Made by a program: the position numbers and the translations under genes
Shown here: piece by piece, positions 22,226 to 29,328 of the stretch
How the letters are laid out: each line of letters begins with the position of its first letter
Position numbering within the stretch: position 1 is the stretch's first letter
From: a virus
Strand: one strand, 5' to 3'
Length of the DNA stretch: 29,570 nucleotides
IMG/VR virus record: IMGVR_UViG_3300026519_000053
Location: 1 to 29,570 of that record
The notes under the pieces: generated by a model
What the model was told of the DNA's origin: nothing
The model's input: only the letters and a program-made list of their open reading frames with translations
Database searches by the model: none

Positions 22226-22389
22226 TCTCCTCCTATCATTTGCTTGAAACTAACATCTCCTGTAATAGCAGTAATAAGCTCATCATCTTGAATAATAGAT
22301 GTCACGCCATCTTGAATTGCCTTTGTAAATCCATCAGTATCACCTCCATTAAGTAAATCTAACGCCTTTTCTATTTCTTCTCTATTCAT
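22120..22389 (-). CDS. Mosaic small protein 4, with EPKEE tail
   Basis: An 89-residue acidic protein. Residues 1-44 (MNREEIEKALDLLNGGDTDG followed by a QDGVTSIIQDDELITAIT segment) match the N-terminus of the gene just upstream (22386-22721), so they share a module. The C-terminus is seven units of EPKEE encoded by a 15-bp tandem repeat. The start ATG overlaps the upstream stop as ATGA, with AAAGGAT inside the upstream coding sequence. It is the last gene of the early block driven from 23278-23323. Function unknown. The flexible acidic tail suggests a binding or mimicry role at most. Confidence 0.75.
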   Translation of the reverse strand: MNREEIEKALDLLNGGDTDGFTKAIQDGVTSIIQDDELITAITGDVSFKQMIGGEPKEEEPKEEEPKEEEPKEEEPKEEEPKEEEPKEE

Positions 22390-22721
22390 TTCATATCCTT
22401 TAATTTTTGTGTCATTTTAGAGTACACGGAAAGTACAAATCTATTCATTTTTTCAAACAAGCTTTGGTCACATCTTTTGTATGTATCCCAAACGTATGAC
22501 GCACTAGCACGAAGTCTAGGCTCGTATGAATTGACAAAATCCTCTTTAGTTACGTTTGTTCCAAACTTGATAAGTTGTTCTACTTCTTCCATTGTAATTG
22601 CAGGAATAAGCTCATCATCTTGATTAATAGATGTTACGTCATCTTGAAGTTCCTTTATGAGTCCATCAGTATCACCTTCATTGAGAAAATATAACACCTT
22701 TTCCATTTCTTCTATAGTCAT
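22386..22721 (-). CDS. Mosaic small protein 3
   Basis: A 111-residue protein built from modules shared with its neighbours. Residues 1-43 (MTIEEMEKVLYFLNEGDTDG, then QDDVTSINQDDELIPAIT) match the gene downstream. Residues about 44-85 (MEEVEQLIKFGTNVTKEDF, VNSYEPRLRASASYVWDTYK) match the two genes upstream. The tail SVYSKMTQKLKDMK matches the end of 22925-23260. The protein is predicted helical. Shine-Dalgarno AAAGGAT, derived from a remnant of the same repeated coding sequence. No known family was recognised. Confidence 0.8.
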   Translation of the reverse strand: MTIEEMEKVLYFLNEGDTDGLIKELQDDVTSINQDDELIPAITMEEVEQLIKFGTNVTKEDFVNSYEPRLRASASYVWDTYKRCDQSLFEKMNRFVLSVYSKMTQKLKDMK

Positions 22722-22748
22722 TTTTATCCTTTAATTTTTTGTGTTATT

Positions 22749-22931
22749 TTAGATTATACCTAACTTCATTTTTGCAAGCAAGACTTGGTTACATTTTTGA
22801 TATGTATCCCAAACGTATGATGCTTTAGCACGAAGTTTAGGCTCGTATGAATTTACAAATTTCTCTTTATTTTCTTCTGTTCCAAACCTAAAAATTTCCT
22901 CTAATTCTTCCATCGTGATATTTTTCAGCAT
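22749..22931 (-). CDS. Mosaic small protein 2
   Basis: A 60-residue protein consisting almost entirely of the shared module: MEELEEIFRFGTEENKEKF then VNSYEPKLRAKASYVWDTYQ. The start ATG lies inside the end of the upstream gene (7-base overlap), with AAAGGAC before it. The 27 bases after its stop still resemble the coding sequence for TQKLKD in the sister genes, so it may be a truncated form. Function unknown. Confidence 0.78.
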   Translation of the reverse strand: MLKNITMEELEEIFRFGTEENKEKFVNSYEPKLRAKASYVWDTYQKCNQVLLAKMKLGII

Positions 22932-23260
22932 TCTATGTCCTTTAATTCTTGTCTAATTTTAGAGTACACACAAAATACACATCTAATCATTTTTTTAATT
23001 AAACTTTTACCACATCTTTTAAATTTATCAAAAACGTATGGTGCTTTAGCACGAAGTATAGGCTCGTATGTATTGACAAATTCCTTTAATTTTTGTGTCA
23101 TTTTAGAAAGTGAGTCTTGGTCACGTCTTTTATATGTGTCCCACAGGTATGATGCTTTATCACGAAGTTTAGGCTCGTATGCATTGACAAAGTCCTCTTT
23201 ATTTTTTCCCGTCACGAACCTAAAAATTTCCTCTAATTGTTCCATTTTGTTTCTATTCAT
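22925..23260 (-). CDS. Mosaic small protein 1, with internally duplicated module
   Basis: A 111-residue basic helical protein. It carries the shared module twice: EDFVNAYEPKLRDKASYLW followed by DTYKRRDQ (about residues 22-48), then EFVNTYEPILRAKAPYVFD followed by KFKRCG (about 60-85). The tail VYSKIRQELKDIEC matches the tail of mosaic protein 3. It is the first gene of the block, directly behind the early-type promoter at 23278-23323, with leader and AAAAGGAATAGAAT site like those before 2960 and 3354. The promoter class suggests early action on the host. Function unknown. Confidence 0.8.
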   Translation of the reverse strand: MNRNKMEQLEEIFRFVTGKNKEDFVNAYEPKLRDKASYLWDTYKRRDQDSLSKMTQKLKEFVNTYEPILRAKAPYVFDKFKRCGKSLIKKMIRCVFCVYSKIRQELKDIEC

Positions 23261-23277
23261 ATTCTATTCCTTTTGGT

Positions 23278-23323
23278 TTCTTGATTATGTATAGTAACAT
23301 AGGTTAGCTTAAATTTAGCTTAG
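23278..23323 (-). promoter_or_regulatory. Early-type promoter for the mosaic gene block
   Basis: On the minus strand: box 1 CTAAGCTAAAT (23313-23323), box 2 TTAAGCTAACC (23302-23312), then TATGTTACTATACATAATC. Box 1 abuts the stop codon of the protease gene, so the early block starts exactly where the late head operon ends. Confidence 0.75.
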
Positions 23324-23932
23324 TCATTTCAAGAGTTTAACAAATTTATTAATGATTTCATTTCTAACTATATCCATGTCATCTGTACTTAGTGTACTTA
23401 TATTACATTCACATTCTGTTGTATTGTCATACTCTAATAATATATCGTTAATATCTACTTTAATCGACCCGCTTTCATTTATATAACACACTTGACAACT
23501 TGGTACCTCGACTATATCAATTGTTTTTAAATCCCACCTAACAACTTTACCGTTTGCAATGATACCTCCAGCACGTGTGCTAACTCCATGATTATCACCA
23601 ATCTTATAAACCATAGGTACATCAAATAATGTAATCTCGCACGTTGCATAACACGACCCTAATTTACCCTCAAATGGTTCATCAAAGTAATCTATCTTAG
23701 AAACATACCCTATAACATTTGGTGCATCTTTTTTAATATCGATATAATCCTCAGGGTGTGATAACTCTACTAGTATATCTTTATTTCCCTTATCAACTTT
23801 ATCTTTTAATTTAGTAACAGATAATTTAAAAACATCATACGGGTATGTTCTACCATTTCTATTTTTGTAATCGGCTATTCCAAAAACACTTGTTATGTAC
23901 TTATCGCCATTTTGTTTTGTTTTTATTTTCAT
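23324..23932 (-). CDS. gp21: Prohead protease (gp21-like)
   Basis: Serine protease that matures the prohead by cleaving scaffold and capsid. T4 gp21 features are visible: KNRNGRTYPYDVF (residues 23-35, as NRNKRLYP in T4), VELSHPED with catalytic H59, and HGVSTRAGG with catalytic S118. The following beta strand KTIDIVEVPSC fits the herpes-protease-like fold. The length is 202 residues against 212 in T4. It starts 9 bases after the portal stop with AGGAAAAC upstream. It is the last gene of the minus-strand head operon. Confidence 0.92.
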   Translation of the reverse strand: MKIKTKQNGDKYITSVFGIADYKNRNGRTYPYDVFKLSVTKLKDKVDKGNKDILVELSHPEDYIDIKKDAPNVIGYVSKIDYFDEPFEGKLGSCYATCEITLFDVPMVYKIGDNHGVSTRAGGIIANGKVVRWDLKTIDIVEVPSCQVCYINESGSIKVDINDILLEYDNTTECECNISTLSTDDMDIVRNEIINKFVKLLK

Positions 23933-23941
23933 TTTGTTTTC

Positions 23942-25375
23942 CTATTCATCATTTAGTAGTGTTCCGTTCTTAGTGCCTATTTCTTTCCATTCTTCCATCT
24001 GTTCATCTGTTACATTAAACATATCTTTAAACATAACATCTTTAGGGATAAACTCATGCACATCTGCATTTATAGCGTCTTGGTATATATCGACTGTACT
24101 AGAGAATGTAAGCAACTTAATATCGTGTAAGGTTCCTGTTCCTAAATTGTATTCATACTTAATATGTTTTTTAATGTCATTATATTCACTCTCAATAAAT
24201 CTACCACCAGCTACTAATTCCCTAAATACCATCATTTCTATTAACTTAGAGAATGAAGAGGTTAGTGTAGCTACATACTTTGCAAATTTCAATTCCTCTT
24301 TTAATACTTCTGTTGCTGTCTTTTGACTTTCACTATCAAGTCTGTTACGTGGGATTTTCATTGAGCTATAAAGGTGGTCTTTAAAGAGTTCATAATCATT
24401 TAGTTCATTGTAGTATGAACTATCCCCGCCTTCTAGTGTATCAACTGTTATTTGCTCACCTTTACGTGTAGGTAGGATATAATCCTCACTAACTAAACTT
24501 GAACTACCCTCATTTACTATTTTTCCATTATCATTAAATCTAAGTGAGGATTTTAACATACGTGCTACTTTACGTATGTATGTATCTGCGCTAGTAACAT
24601 TCATGTTTCCGATAGGTACACCGTACATTCTCCTGTCTTGTCCACGCATTAAACGATACTGTGAAATAGCGTCCTCTATACCTGCCATTCTATTAACGCT
24701 TTTTATACTAGAGCTAATCGCTGTTCTATAACGTCTTGTATTGTTTAGCTTGAATGTTATTAACTGTTCCTTAGAGTATATATTAGATGAATTAGAGTCA
24801 AAGCCACCTAAAATAGAATTATCACTAGCAAGTTCATATACTGCATTTTTCAATGTACCTTGATAATACTTTAACTTAGATACATCTAATACATTATATG
24901 ATACTATGGATTTATTATCACTTGTATAAACTACCTCAACAGCCAAAGCACCGTCTATGAGAAAATCTCTAAATAATCCCGTTACATCTCCCATAATATT
25001 ACCTATATGGTTATACGCGTCAGTTATTGTTTTTATTTGAGCGTCAGATAATTCATTCTCGTTTAGTACCAATGACGGGAATGATGGGAATGATTTACGT
25101 ACTAATACGCTATCGCTTGATAATTCTCCTACAATTTCATCTAAACATAATTCCACGATAGGGTGTTCTGCCACATCTCTACTATCATTAATTAATGTGG
25201 TTGGATAGATACCATCGGTTTTATCTGTACTAAATATTTTAGAGTTATTATAAGCCTTATTCGGTGTATAATATTCATCATTGTTTTGTATATCTTCTGT
25301 CCTAGTTTGCACAGTTGTTTTCGTGGCTTTAGCTTGTGTAAAGAACGATACTATACTTTCTTTTAGATTTTCCAT
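23942..25375 (-). CDS. gp20: Portal vertex protein gp20
   Basis: Forms the dodecameric ring for DNA packaging and tail attachment. Recognised by the central block VNRMAGIEDAISQYRLMRGQ then DRRMYGVPIGNM (near residue 225), and EDYILPTRKGEQITVDTLEG near 297-318, which matches T4 gp20 (DYWLPRRDGKxVTEVDTLPG). The clip and stem regions follow (IPRNRLDSES, KFAKYVATL). The length is 477 residues against 524 in T4. Shine-Dalgarno AAAGGGT. It is followed by the protease, as in the T4 order 20-21 but without genes 67 and 68 between. Confidence 0.93.
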   Translation of the reverse strand: MENLKESIVSFFTQAKATKTTVQTRTEDIQNNDEYYTPNKAYNNSKIFSTDKTDGIYPTTLINDSRDVAEHPIVELCLDEIVGELSSDSVLVRKSFPSFPSLVLNENELSDAQIKTITDAYNHIGNIMGDVTGLFRDFLIDGALAVEVVYTSDNKSIVSYNVLDVSKLKYYQGTLKNAVYELASDNSILGGFDSNSSNIYSKEQLITFKLNNTRRYRTAISSSIKSVNRMAGIEDAISQYRLMRGQDRRMYGVPIGNMNVTSADTYIRKVARMLKSSLRFNDNGKIVNEGSSSLVSEDYILPTRKGEQITVDTLEGGDSSYYNELNDYELFKDHLYSSMKIPRNRLDSESQKTATEVLKEELKFAKYVATLTSSFSKLIEMMVFRELVAGGRFIESEYNDIKKHIKYEYNLGTGTLHDIKLLTFSSTVDIYQDAINADVHEFIPKDVMFKDMFNVTDEQMEEWKEIGTKNGTLLNDE

Positions 25376-25418
25376 TGTTTAACCCTTTACTATATTTAAT
25401 TTTAATTTTGCGTGGGCA

Positions 25419-25970
25419 TCATAGCCCCAAATCGGATTTTCCATATCCTCGTTTGAATACGAACTTAGCACTATCCAAAGAAGCCACATGTTTCCATTCA
25501 GGGTAATCAACCTTAACCATAGCATCTATCCTTGATGGAATGTAGCTATGTAATGCTGTTTTATGATACCCTGTTCTTTTTAAGAAATCGTAGGCTAAGT
25601 CATAGGTAAATACAACTCTTTGTTTCTTATGTATACGTGCCTTATTACGCTTTAATACATACTTTAGGAACTTAATTCTTATTTGCAATGGCAAGTAATG
25701 CAAGTTAACCCCAAATAGGTTATTATATGAGTTACGCTTTTCTAATACCATTATAACTGGGTGTTCATCATAGAACTTTAATTTTTCTTTATACTTAGGG
25801 TCGGAGTATCTAAATACAAGTATGTTACCGGCCGTCATCATTCTATTACGTTTTAATTCTAAGTAAGCGTGTGCCTTTTTCTTACCTAATCTACCTATAC
25901 GTTTGATAACATCAATAAACCATAATTCGGATTTTAAAATGTCTACGCTTTTGTTTTTCTTTTCAGTCAT
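25419..25970 (-). CDS. Conserved T4-type virion-associated protein, role uncertain
   Basis: 183 residues, strongly basic, between tail tube and portal. The middle segment AGNILVFRYSDPKYKEKL, then YDEHPVIMVL and FGVNLHYLPLQIRIKFL, is a pattern I recall from uncharacterised structural-cluster genes of T4-like marine phages ('G-x-NLHYLP'). The protein begins in a TAATG overlap with the tail tube gene. A head-tail joining, DNA-end or baseplate role is possible, and I cannot choose between them from sequence alone. Confidence 0.65.
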   Translation of the reverse strand: MTEKKNKSVDILKSELWFIDVIKRIGRLGKKKAHAYLELKRNRMMTAGNILVFRYSDPKYKEKLKFYDEHPVIMVLEKRNSYNNLFGVNLHYLPLQIRIKFLKYVLKRNKARIHKKQRVVFTYDLAYDFLKRTGYHKTALHSYIPSRIDAMVKVDYPEWKHVASLDSAKFVFKRGYGKSDLGL

Positions 25971-26842
25971 TAAAATCCTATATTTCTTCTGAACGTAGAT
26001 ACGCCATTATTAACAAATCCCTCTATCTCATATTTGTAACCGCTAAGAATACTTAACCCTTTACGCATAAAGTAAGATTTGAATAGCCCTATTAAGTCAT
26101 CTGCACTTTTTCCGTACAGGTCATCATATATTATTTCGGATGATGCTTTACTGAATGTTGTATTTAGTGGTTTAATTGAGTCAATGTTCATCGTTGTGTC
26201 AAATTGTTGTAACTCATTAGTTGATGAATTTGAATATATTAAATCACCAACGTTTAATGGATAGCACCCTCTTAATAGATATGATTTTACATATTTCTTT
26301 CTGTCAGGTGACTGTACCATGATTACAATATCTGCTTTATAATCATCAGGGTAATAAGCAATTGCTCCATGTTTAGAGTTAAATGTTTTATTCTGCCATT
26401 CCAAGAATAACTTATGTAACACCCCTCCATCATAAAATGTGAATGTTCCGTTATCTGTGTTCTTACTAGTGACATAAACACGTTTTGTATCTGCTAATAA
26501 TTGTGTGTTGACGGCCATTTGTTGTGATGGAACTGGTGCAGAGATACAAAATGTTTTCATTAATTTCATTACCTCATTATCTTTTGTTATCATCATACTT
26601 GGTAATACGAACATAGCTTCAAATCTTGACTTTAATTGTAGCCTCCATGACTCTGCCTGCAAATCCTTAATTTCAACAGAAGACGTATCTGTATTAAATG
26701 AGAATACACCATCGGTAAATGACATACTTAGAGAATTTAGATATTCACTTGAAAAATCATTTAACTTATCATTAATGAATGAGTCTATGGCACCCCCAAC
26801 TATACCGCTTAAATCGCTACTTACATCACTAAATATAGACAC
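25970..26842 (-). CDS. gp19: Tail tube protein (gp19-like, enlarged)
   Basis: The C-terminal half shows the tail tube pattern: ADIVIMVQSPDRKKYVKSY then LLRGCYPLNVGDLIYSNSS and LQQFDTTMNID, as in 'GCFPxxIG...QTFDVTF' of T4-like tubes. A SRFEAMF...MKTFCISAPVPSQQM segment near residues 71-107 fits the first tube strands. At 290 residues it is much longer than T4 gp19 (163) and near gp54 (320), so a tube-initiator protein is an alternative. Location before the portal favours gp19. The start is GTG, 6 bases after AGAGGTG. An upstream late-type promoter supports it. Confidence 0.75.
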   Translation of the reverse strand: MSIFSDVSSDLSGIVGGAIDSFINDKLNDFSSEYLNSLSMSFTDGVFSFNTDTSSVEIKDLQAESWRLQLKSRFEAMFVLPSMMITKDNEVMKLMKTFCISAPVPSQQMAVNTQLLADTKRVYVTSKNTDNGTFTFYDGGVLHKLFLEWQNKTFNSKHGAIAYYPDDYKADIVIMVQSPDRKKYVKSYLLRGCYPLNVGDLIYSNSSTNELQQFDTTMNIDSIKPLNTTFSKASSEIIYDDLYGKSADDLIGLFKSYFMRKGLSILSGYKYEIEGFVNNGVSTFRRNIGF

Positions 26843-26864
26843 AGTTCACCTCTTTATTTTACTA

Positions 26865-26873
26865 CTATTTAAT
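26865..26873 (-). promoter_or_regulatory. Late-type promoter for the tail tube-portal-protease operon
   Basis: On the minus strand ATTAAATAG followed by TAGTAAAATAAAGAGG, 23 bases before the GTG start. A variant AATAAATAG lies 14 bases further upstream (26879-26887), and one early-type box CTAAGCTAACT at 26891-26901. Confidence 0.6.
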
Positions 26874-26898
26874 GGCTACTATTTATTTGCAAGTTAGC

Positions 26899-27300
26899 TT
26901 AGAACAGTTCATCATTGTCTATAGCAATGCTATCGGTAATCTTTAAAATACGAAACACTTCATCTGTAATCATTTCTCTAGTGATACCACATTCTATATC
27001 GTCCATGAATTTAATAACGGCGTCCTCGATTATACTCTCTACATCACGCTTGTTATTTTTATCAATTCTTAGGTTAATATACTTTACCATTGATGTTATG
27101 GTTCTTTCTACCAACGGTTTATCCACGTCAACGCTATTACCCAATATAGACTTATTCCTTAAACGCAATATAGCCGTCTCTATATCATCATCATAACACG
27201 ATAATAATTCCATCTCCTCTTTAGTAAAGTAAATATCCTTGTAATTACATACCTTGATATTCTCTATACGCTCTAATATTTGTAATTCTATAATTTCCAT
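26899..27300 (-). CDS. Small protein after gp44, possible gp62-like clamp-loader subunit
   Basis: 133 residues, acidic and helical. It sits 13 bases downstream of gp44, the place of gene 62 in T4. T4 gp62 is 187 residues and I see no clear sequence match, so the call rests on position. Features: MEIIELQILERIENIKVCNY at the start and an acidic helical C-terminus (IEDAVIKFMDDIECGITRE). Shine-Dalgarno GAGGTGAG. A variant late motif AATAAATAG (27314-27322, minus strand) lies upstream. The stop codon lies within an early-type box shared with the tail tube promoter region. Confidence 0.6.
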   Translation of the reverse strand: MEIIELQILERIENIKVCNYKDIYFTKEEMELLSCYDDDIETAILRLRNKSILGNSVDVDKPLVERTITSMVKYINLRIDKNNKRDVESIIEDAVIKFMDDIECGITREMITDEVFRILKITDSIAIDNDELF

Positions 27301-27313
27301 TTTCTCACCTCTG

Positions 27314-28327
27314 CTATTTATTAGTATTTAATCTGAATTTCGTTCCTATTATTTCCATAGAAAAGGCAATAAGGCTTATATCTAAAAATGGTACACTCAT
27401 TGTTATTTCCTTCTGTAACTCATTCAAAGCTATTATAACGGTTGGCATATCCTTAATATTAATGATGTGTCTATTCACATTCAAGTATGCTACAAATGAG
27501 TAACAATCAATCATCTTAGACTGTGATACAATATTCTTAACATCGTTATTCATGATATAGCCTAAGTATTCATTAATTTCAACGTTTGTATCTGAACTAT
27601 CATCAAATATTAATTTACCTCCAACTGTGTATTTTGATATATTCTTAACAGCATCTCTAAATGCCGTTTTATGGAATAGTGCATATCGTTTTAGTGTGTC
27701 ATTATCATGTTCTATCCCCTCTAGTGTTAGAATACCCTTTAAACGCTTAATAAAGGCTATAATAAGCCCTTTCTTTTCATCTTTGGACACATTACCTATA
27801 TCATACATTTCAAACCGTGACTGTAGTGGCTGTGATATGTTTTTTAATGTGTTGGTACTCATGATGAATGTAACGTGGGTGTTCTCTTCGATGAGTCCTT
27901 TTAATGAGTCAAGCCCAGCCTTATTCATCTCACCTACTTCACTTAAATAGATAACCAAACGCTCTATCCCACTTGCGAACTTGACCCTAGCTAACACTTG
28001 CTCTTTTATGTCTGAAACATTACGATAGATACCGCCATTTATTGTAACAAATGTGTGTGAGTCTTGTAACTCGTTTGATAGTATACTAATTATTGAGTCT
28101 TTACCTAGTCCGCCCATCTCACTATAAAGTAAGAAATTTGGAATTGTCTTTGTTTCAATCCACTTATTAATCGTATCTCTAAGCTTATCCGTAATTATGA
28201 TATCATTCATTGTTACGGGTCTATACCGTTCCTGCAATAACTCCATGTCATTAATAGATGATATTTTAGTGGACTCATCTATTGTGTACTCCATGGTTAT
28301 CCCGTTTGGATTTACAAAACTAGGCAT
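27314..28327 (-). CDS. gp44: Clamp loader large subunit gp44 with altered ATPase motifs
   Basis: AAA+ protein that loads the sliding clamp in T4. Family features: LLQERYRPVTMNDIII near residue 30, IPNFLLYSEMGGLGK (P-loop region), sensor-1 FIMSTN and LQSRFEMYDI, which keeps the arginine of the SRC motif. Two core motifs are unusual: K76 is followed by D77, where Ser/Thr is expected in Walker A, and Walker B reads VIYLSE (S129-E130) where VxxDE is expected. The length is 337 residues against 319 in T4. A strong GGAGG site lies upstream. The start overlaps the 87-aa gene by 8 bases. Confidence 0.87.
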   Translation of the reverse strand: MPSFVNPNGITMEYTIDESTKISSINDMELLQERYRPVTMNDIIITDKLRDTINKWIETKTIPNFLLYSEMGGLGKDSIISILSNELQDSHTFVTINGGIYRNVSDIKEQVLARVKFASGIERLVIYLSEVGEMNKAGLDSLKGLIEENTHVTFIMSTNTLKNISQPLQSRFEMYDIGNVSKDEKKGLIIAFIKRLKGILTLEGIEHDNDTLKRYALFHKTAFRDAVKNISKYTVGGKLIFDDSSDTNVEINEYLGYIMNNDVKNIVSQSKMIDCYSFVAYLNVNRHIINIKDMPTVIIALNELQKEITMSVPFLDISLIAFSMEIIGTKFRLNTNK

Positions 28328-28583
28328 TCTTATCCTCCAATGACACAGTATACATATCTATATCTGTTGGTTCTTTCTTTTCACTAGGATTAAACTTAGA
28401 AATCATGATGCCTTGTATGCCACTACCATTGATATTAACGCCTCTTCCTATATGTATCTCAGTTTCGGATTTAATCACCAACACCATGATGTCTGTGTCT
28501 ATGTTCTTAATAAACGTATTTTCGTTTATACATTTATAACCTGATTTTTCCAAGTCCTCTTTTATATCGCTAACTTTCTTCAT
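28320..28583 (-). CDS. Small hypothetical protein upstream of gp44
   Basis: 87 residues, beginning MKKVSDIKEDLEKSGYKC with a TFIKNIDTDIMVLVIK strand and EIHIGRGVNINGSGIQGIMI. It is probably a small alpha/beta domain. It is too short for the sliding clamp gp45, which precedes gp44 in T4, and no family was recognised. The ATG has AAAGGT upstream, and the 3' end overlaps gp44 by 8 bases, so translation of the two is coupled. Confidence 0.7.
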   Translation of the reverse strand: MKKVSDIKEDLEKSGYKCINENTFIKNIDTDIMVLVIKSETEIHIGRGVNINGSGIQGIMISKFNPSEKKEPTDIDMYTVSLEDKNA

Positions 28584-28616
28584 TTGAAACCTTTATATTA
28601 TTTTTATATTTTATTA

Positions 28617-28634
28617 ACCTAAGCCATCTTAGGT
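28617..28634 (-). terminator. Short hairpin after the nucleotidase gene
   Basis: ACCTAAG and CTTAGGT form a perfect 7-bp stem with a 4-base loop, 7 bases beyond the stop at 28641 on the minus strand. It is followed by TTAATAAAAT without a T-run, so termination would be weak. The arms resemble half of an early-type box, so a protein-binding site is an alternative. Confidence 0.35.
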
Positions 28635-28640
28635 ATACAT

Positions 28641-29207
28641 CTATTTTTGTTTTTGTTCAAGAATATGTTTTATCACTTCTTCATATGACGTTTTCCTGAA
28701 AATCCTTTCAGAGCGATTTTCCATAGGATTTTTATTCCAACCGTACAGCCCTTCATAATCAAATATAAACCCAATACCTTTTTCATTATGTGAAACGTGA
28801 TTAATGATATTGTCTATACTGTCATCGCACAAAAAGTTATCTCCCGTGACAAGATGTTTATATGCCTCATGAATGACATTTGTGGTACCATATATATTAA
28901 AAATTTCTTCATCTTTGCTTTTAATTAAACTAGGATGGCTGTCGGTTATGATATAAACATTTTCTTTTCCAAAGATGTCATATAAAGTATTCATGAAATC
29001 GACAGAGCCATCAAAATGAACTCCCTTTGAATAGTGTTCCAAATCCGTATAAACATTAGCAGAAATTGGGAATTTTTCTATGACAAAATTCCAATACTTA
29101 ATATCAGAATAACTTAACGTTACGCCATAATCTTTTTTAACTTTTTTGATAACTGTGGACTGTAAATCGTACAGTACGCAGTCATAATCAATGAAACATT
29201 TTTTCAT
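28641..29207 (-). CDS. 5'(3')-deoxyribonucleotidase-like HAD phosphatase (NT5C type)
   Basis: HAD-superfamily phosphatase that by family removes phosphate from deoxynucleoside monophosphates. Motif I is FIDYDCVLYDL (nucleophile D7, acid D9). Motif II is YIITDSHPS with the conserved Thr/Ser. The motif III-IV region is LVTGDNFLCDDSIDNI with the paired Asp. The length of 188 residues is typical for this family. The phage could use it to tune nucleotide pools. It lies directly behind an early-type promoter. Shine-Dalgarno AAGGG. Confidence 0.85.
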   Translation of the reverse strand: MKKCFIDYDCVLYDLQSTVIKKVKKDYGVTLSYSDIKYWNFVIEKFPISANVYTDLEHYSKGVHFDGSVDFMNTLYDIFGKENVYIITDSHPSLIKSKDEEIFNIYGTTNVIHEAYKHLVTGDNFLCDDSIDNIINHVSHNEKGIGFIFDYEGLYGWNKNPMENRSERIFRKTSYEEVIKHILEQKQK

Positions 29208-29220
29208 TTGAACCCTTCTA

Positions 29221-29269
29221 TATTATTTGATTTTGTATAGTAACATAGGTTAGCTTAAAGTTAGCTTAG
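29221..29269 (-). promoter_or_regulatory. Early-type promoter for the nucleotidase gene
   Basis: Minus strand: box 1 CTAAGCTAACT (29259-29269), box 2 TTAAGCTAACC (29248-29258), then TATGTTACTATACAAAATC. It lies 14 bases before the ATG at 29207 and may also drive the 28583 and gp44 genes. Confidence 0.75.
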
Positions 29270-29304
29270 GTATATTTGTGTGGTGGAGTATCAAGCCACT
29301 GGGC

Positions 29305-29313
29305 ATTAAATAT
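29305..29313 (+). promoter_or_regulatory. Variant late-type promoter before the last gene
   Basis: ATTAAATAT, one base different from the ATTAAATAG motif, 16 bases before the ATG at 29329. Confidence 0.4.
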
Positions 29314-29328
29314 CAATAAAGGAAAATA

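Noticed and set aside
22093-22356. Plus-strand frame with repeated RFFLF
   Set aside because: It is only the antisense reading of the EPKEE repeat. No ribosome site, and the minus-strand gene is coupled to its neighbours.
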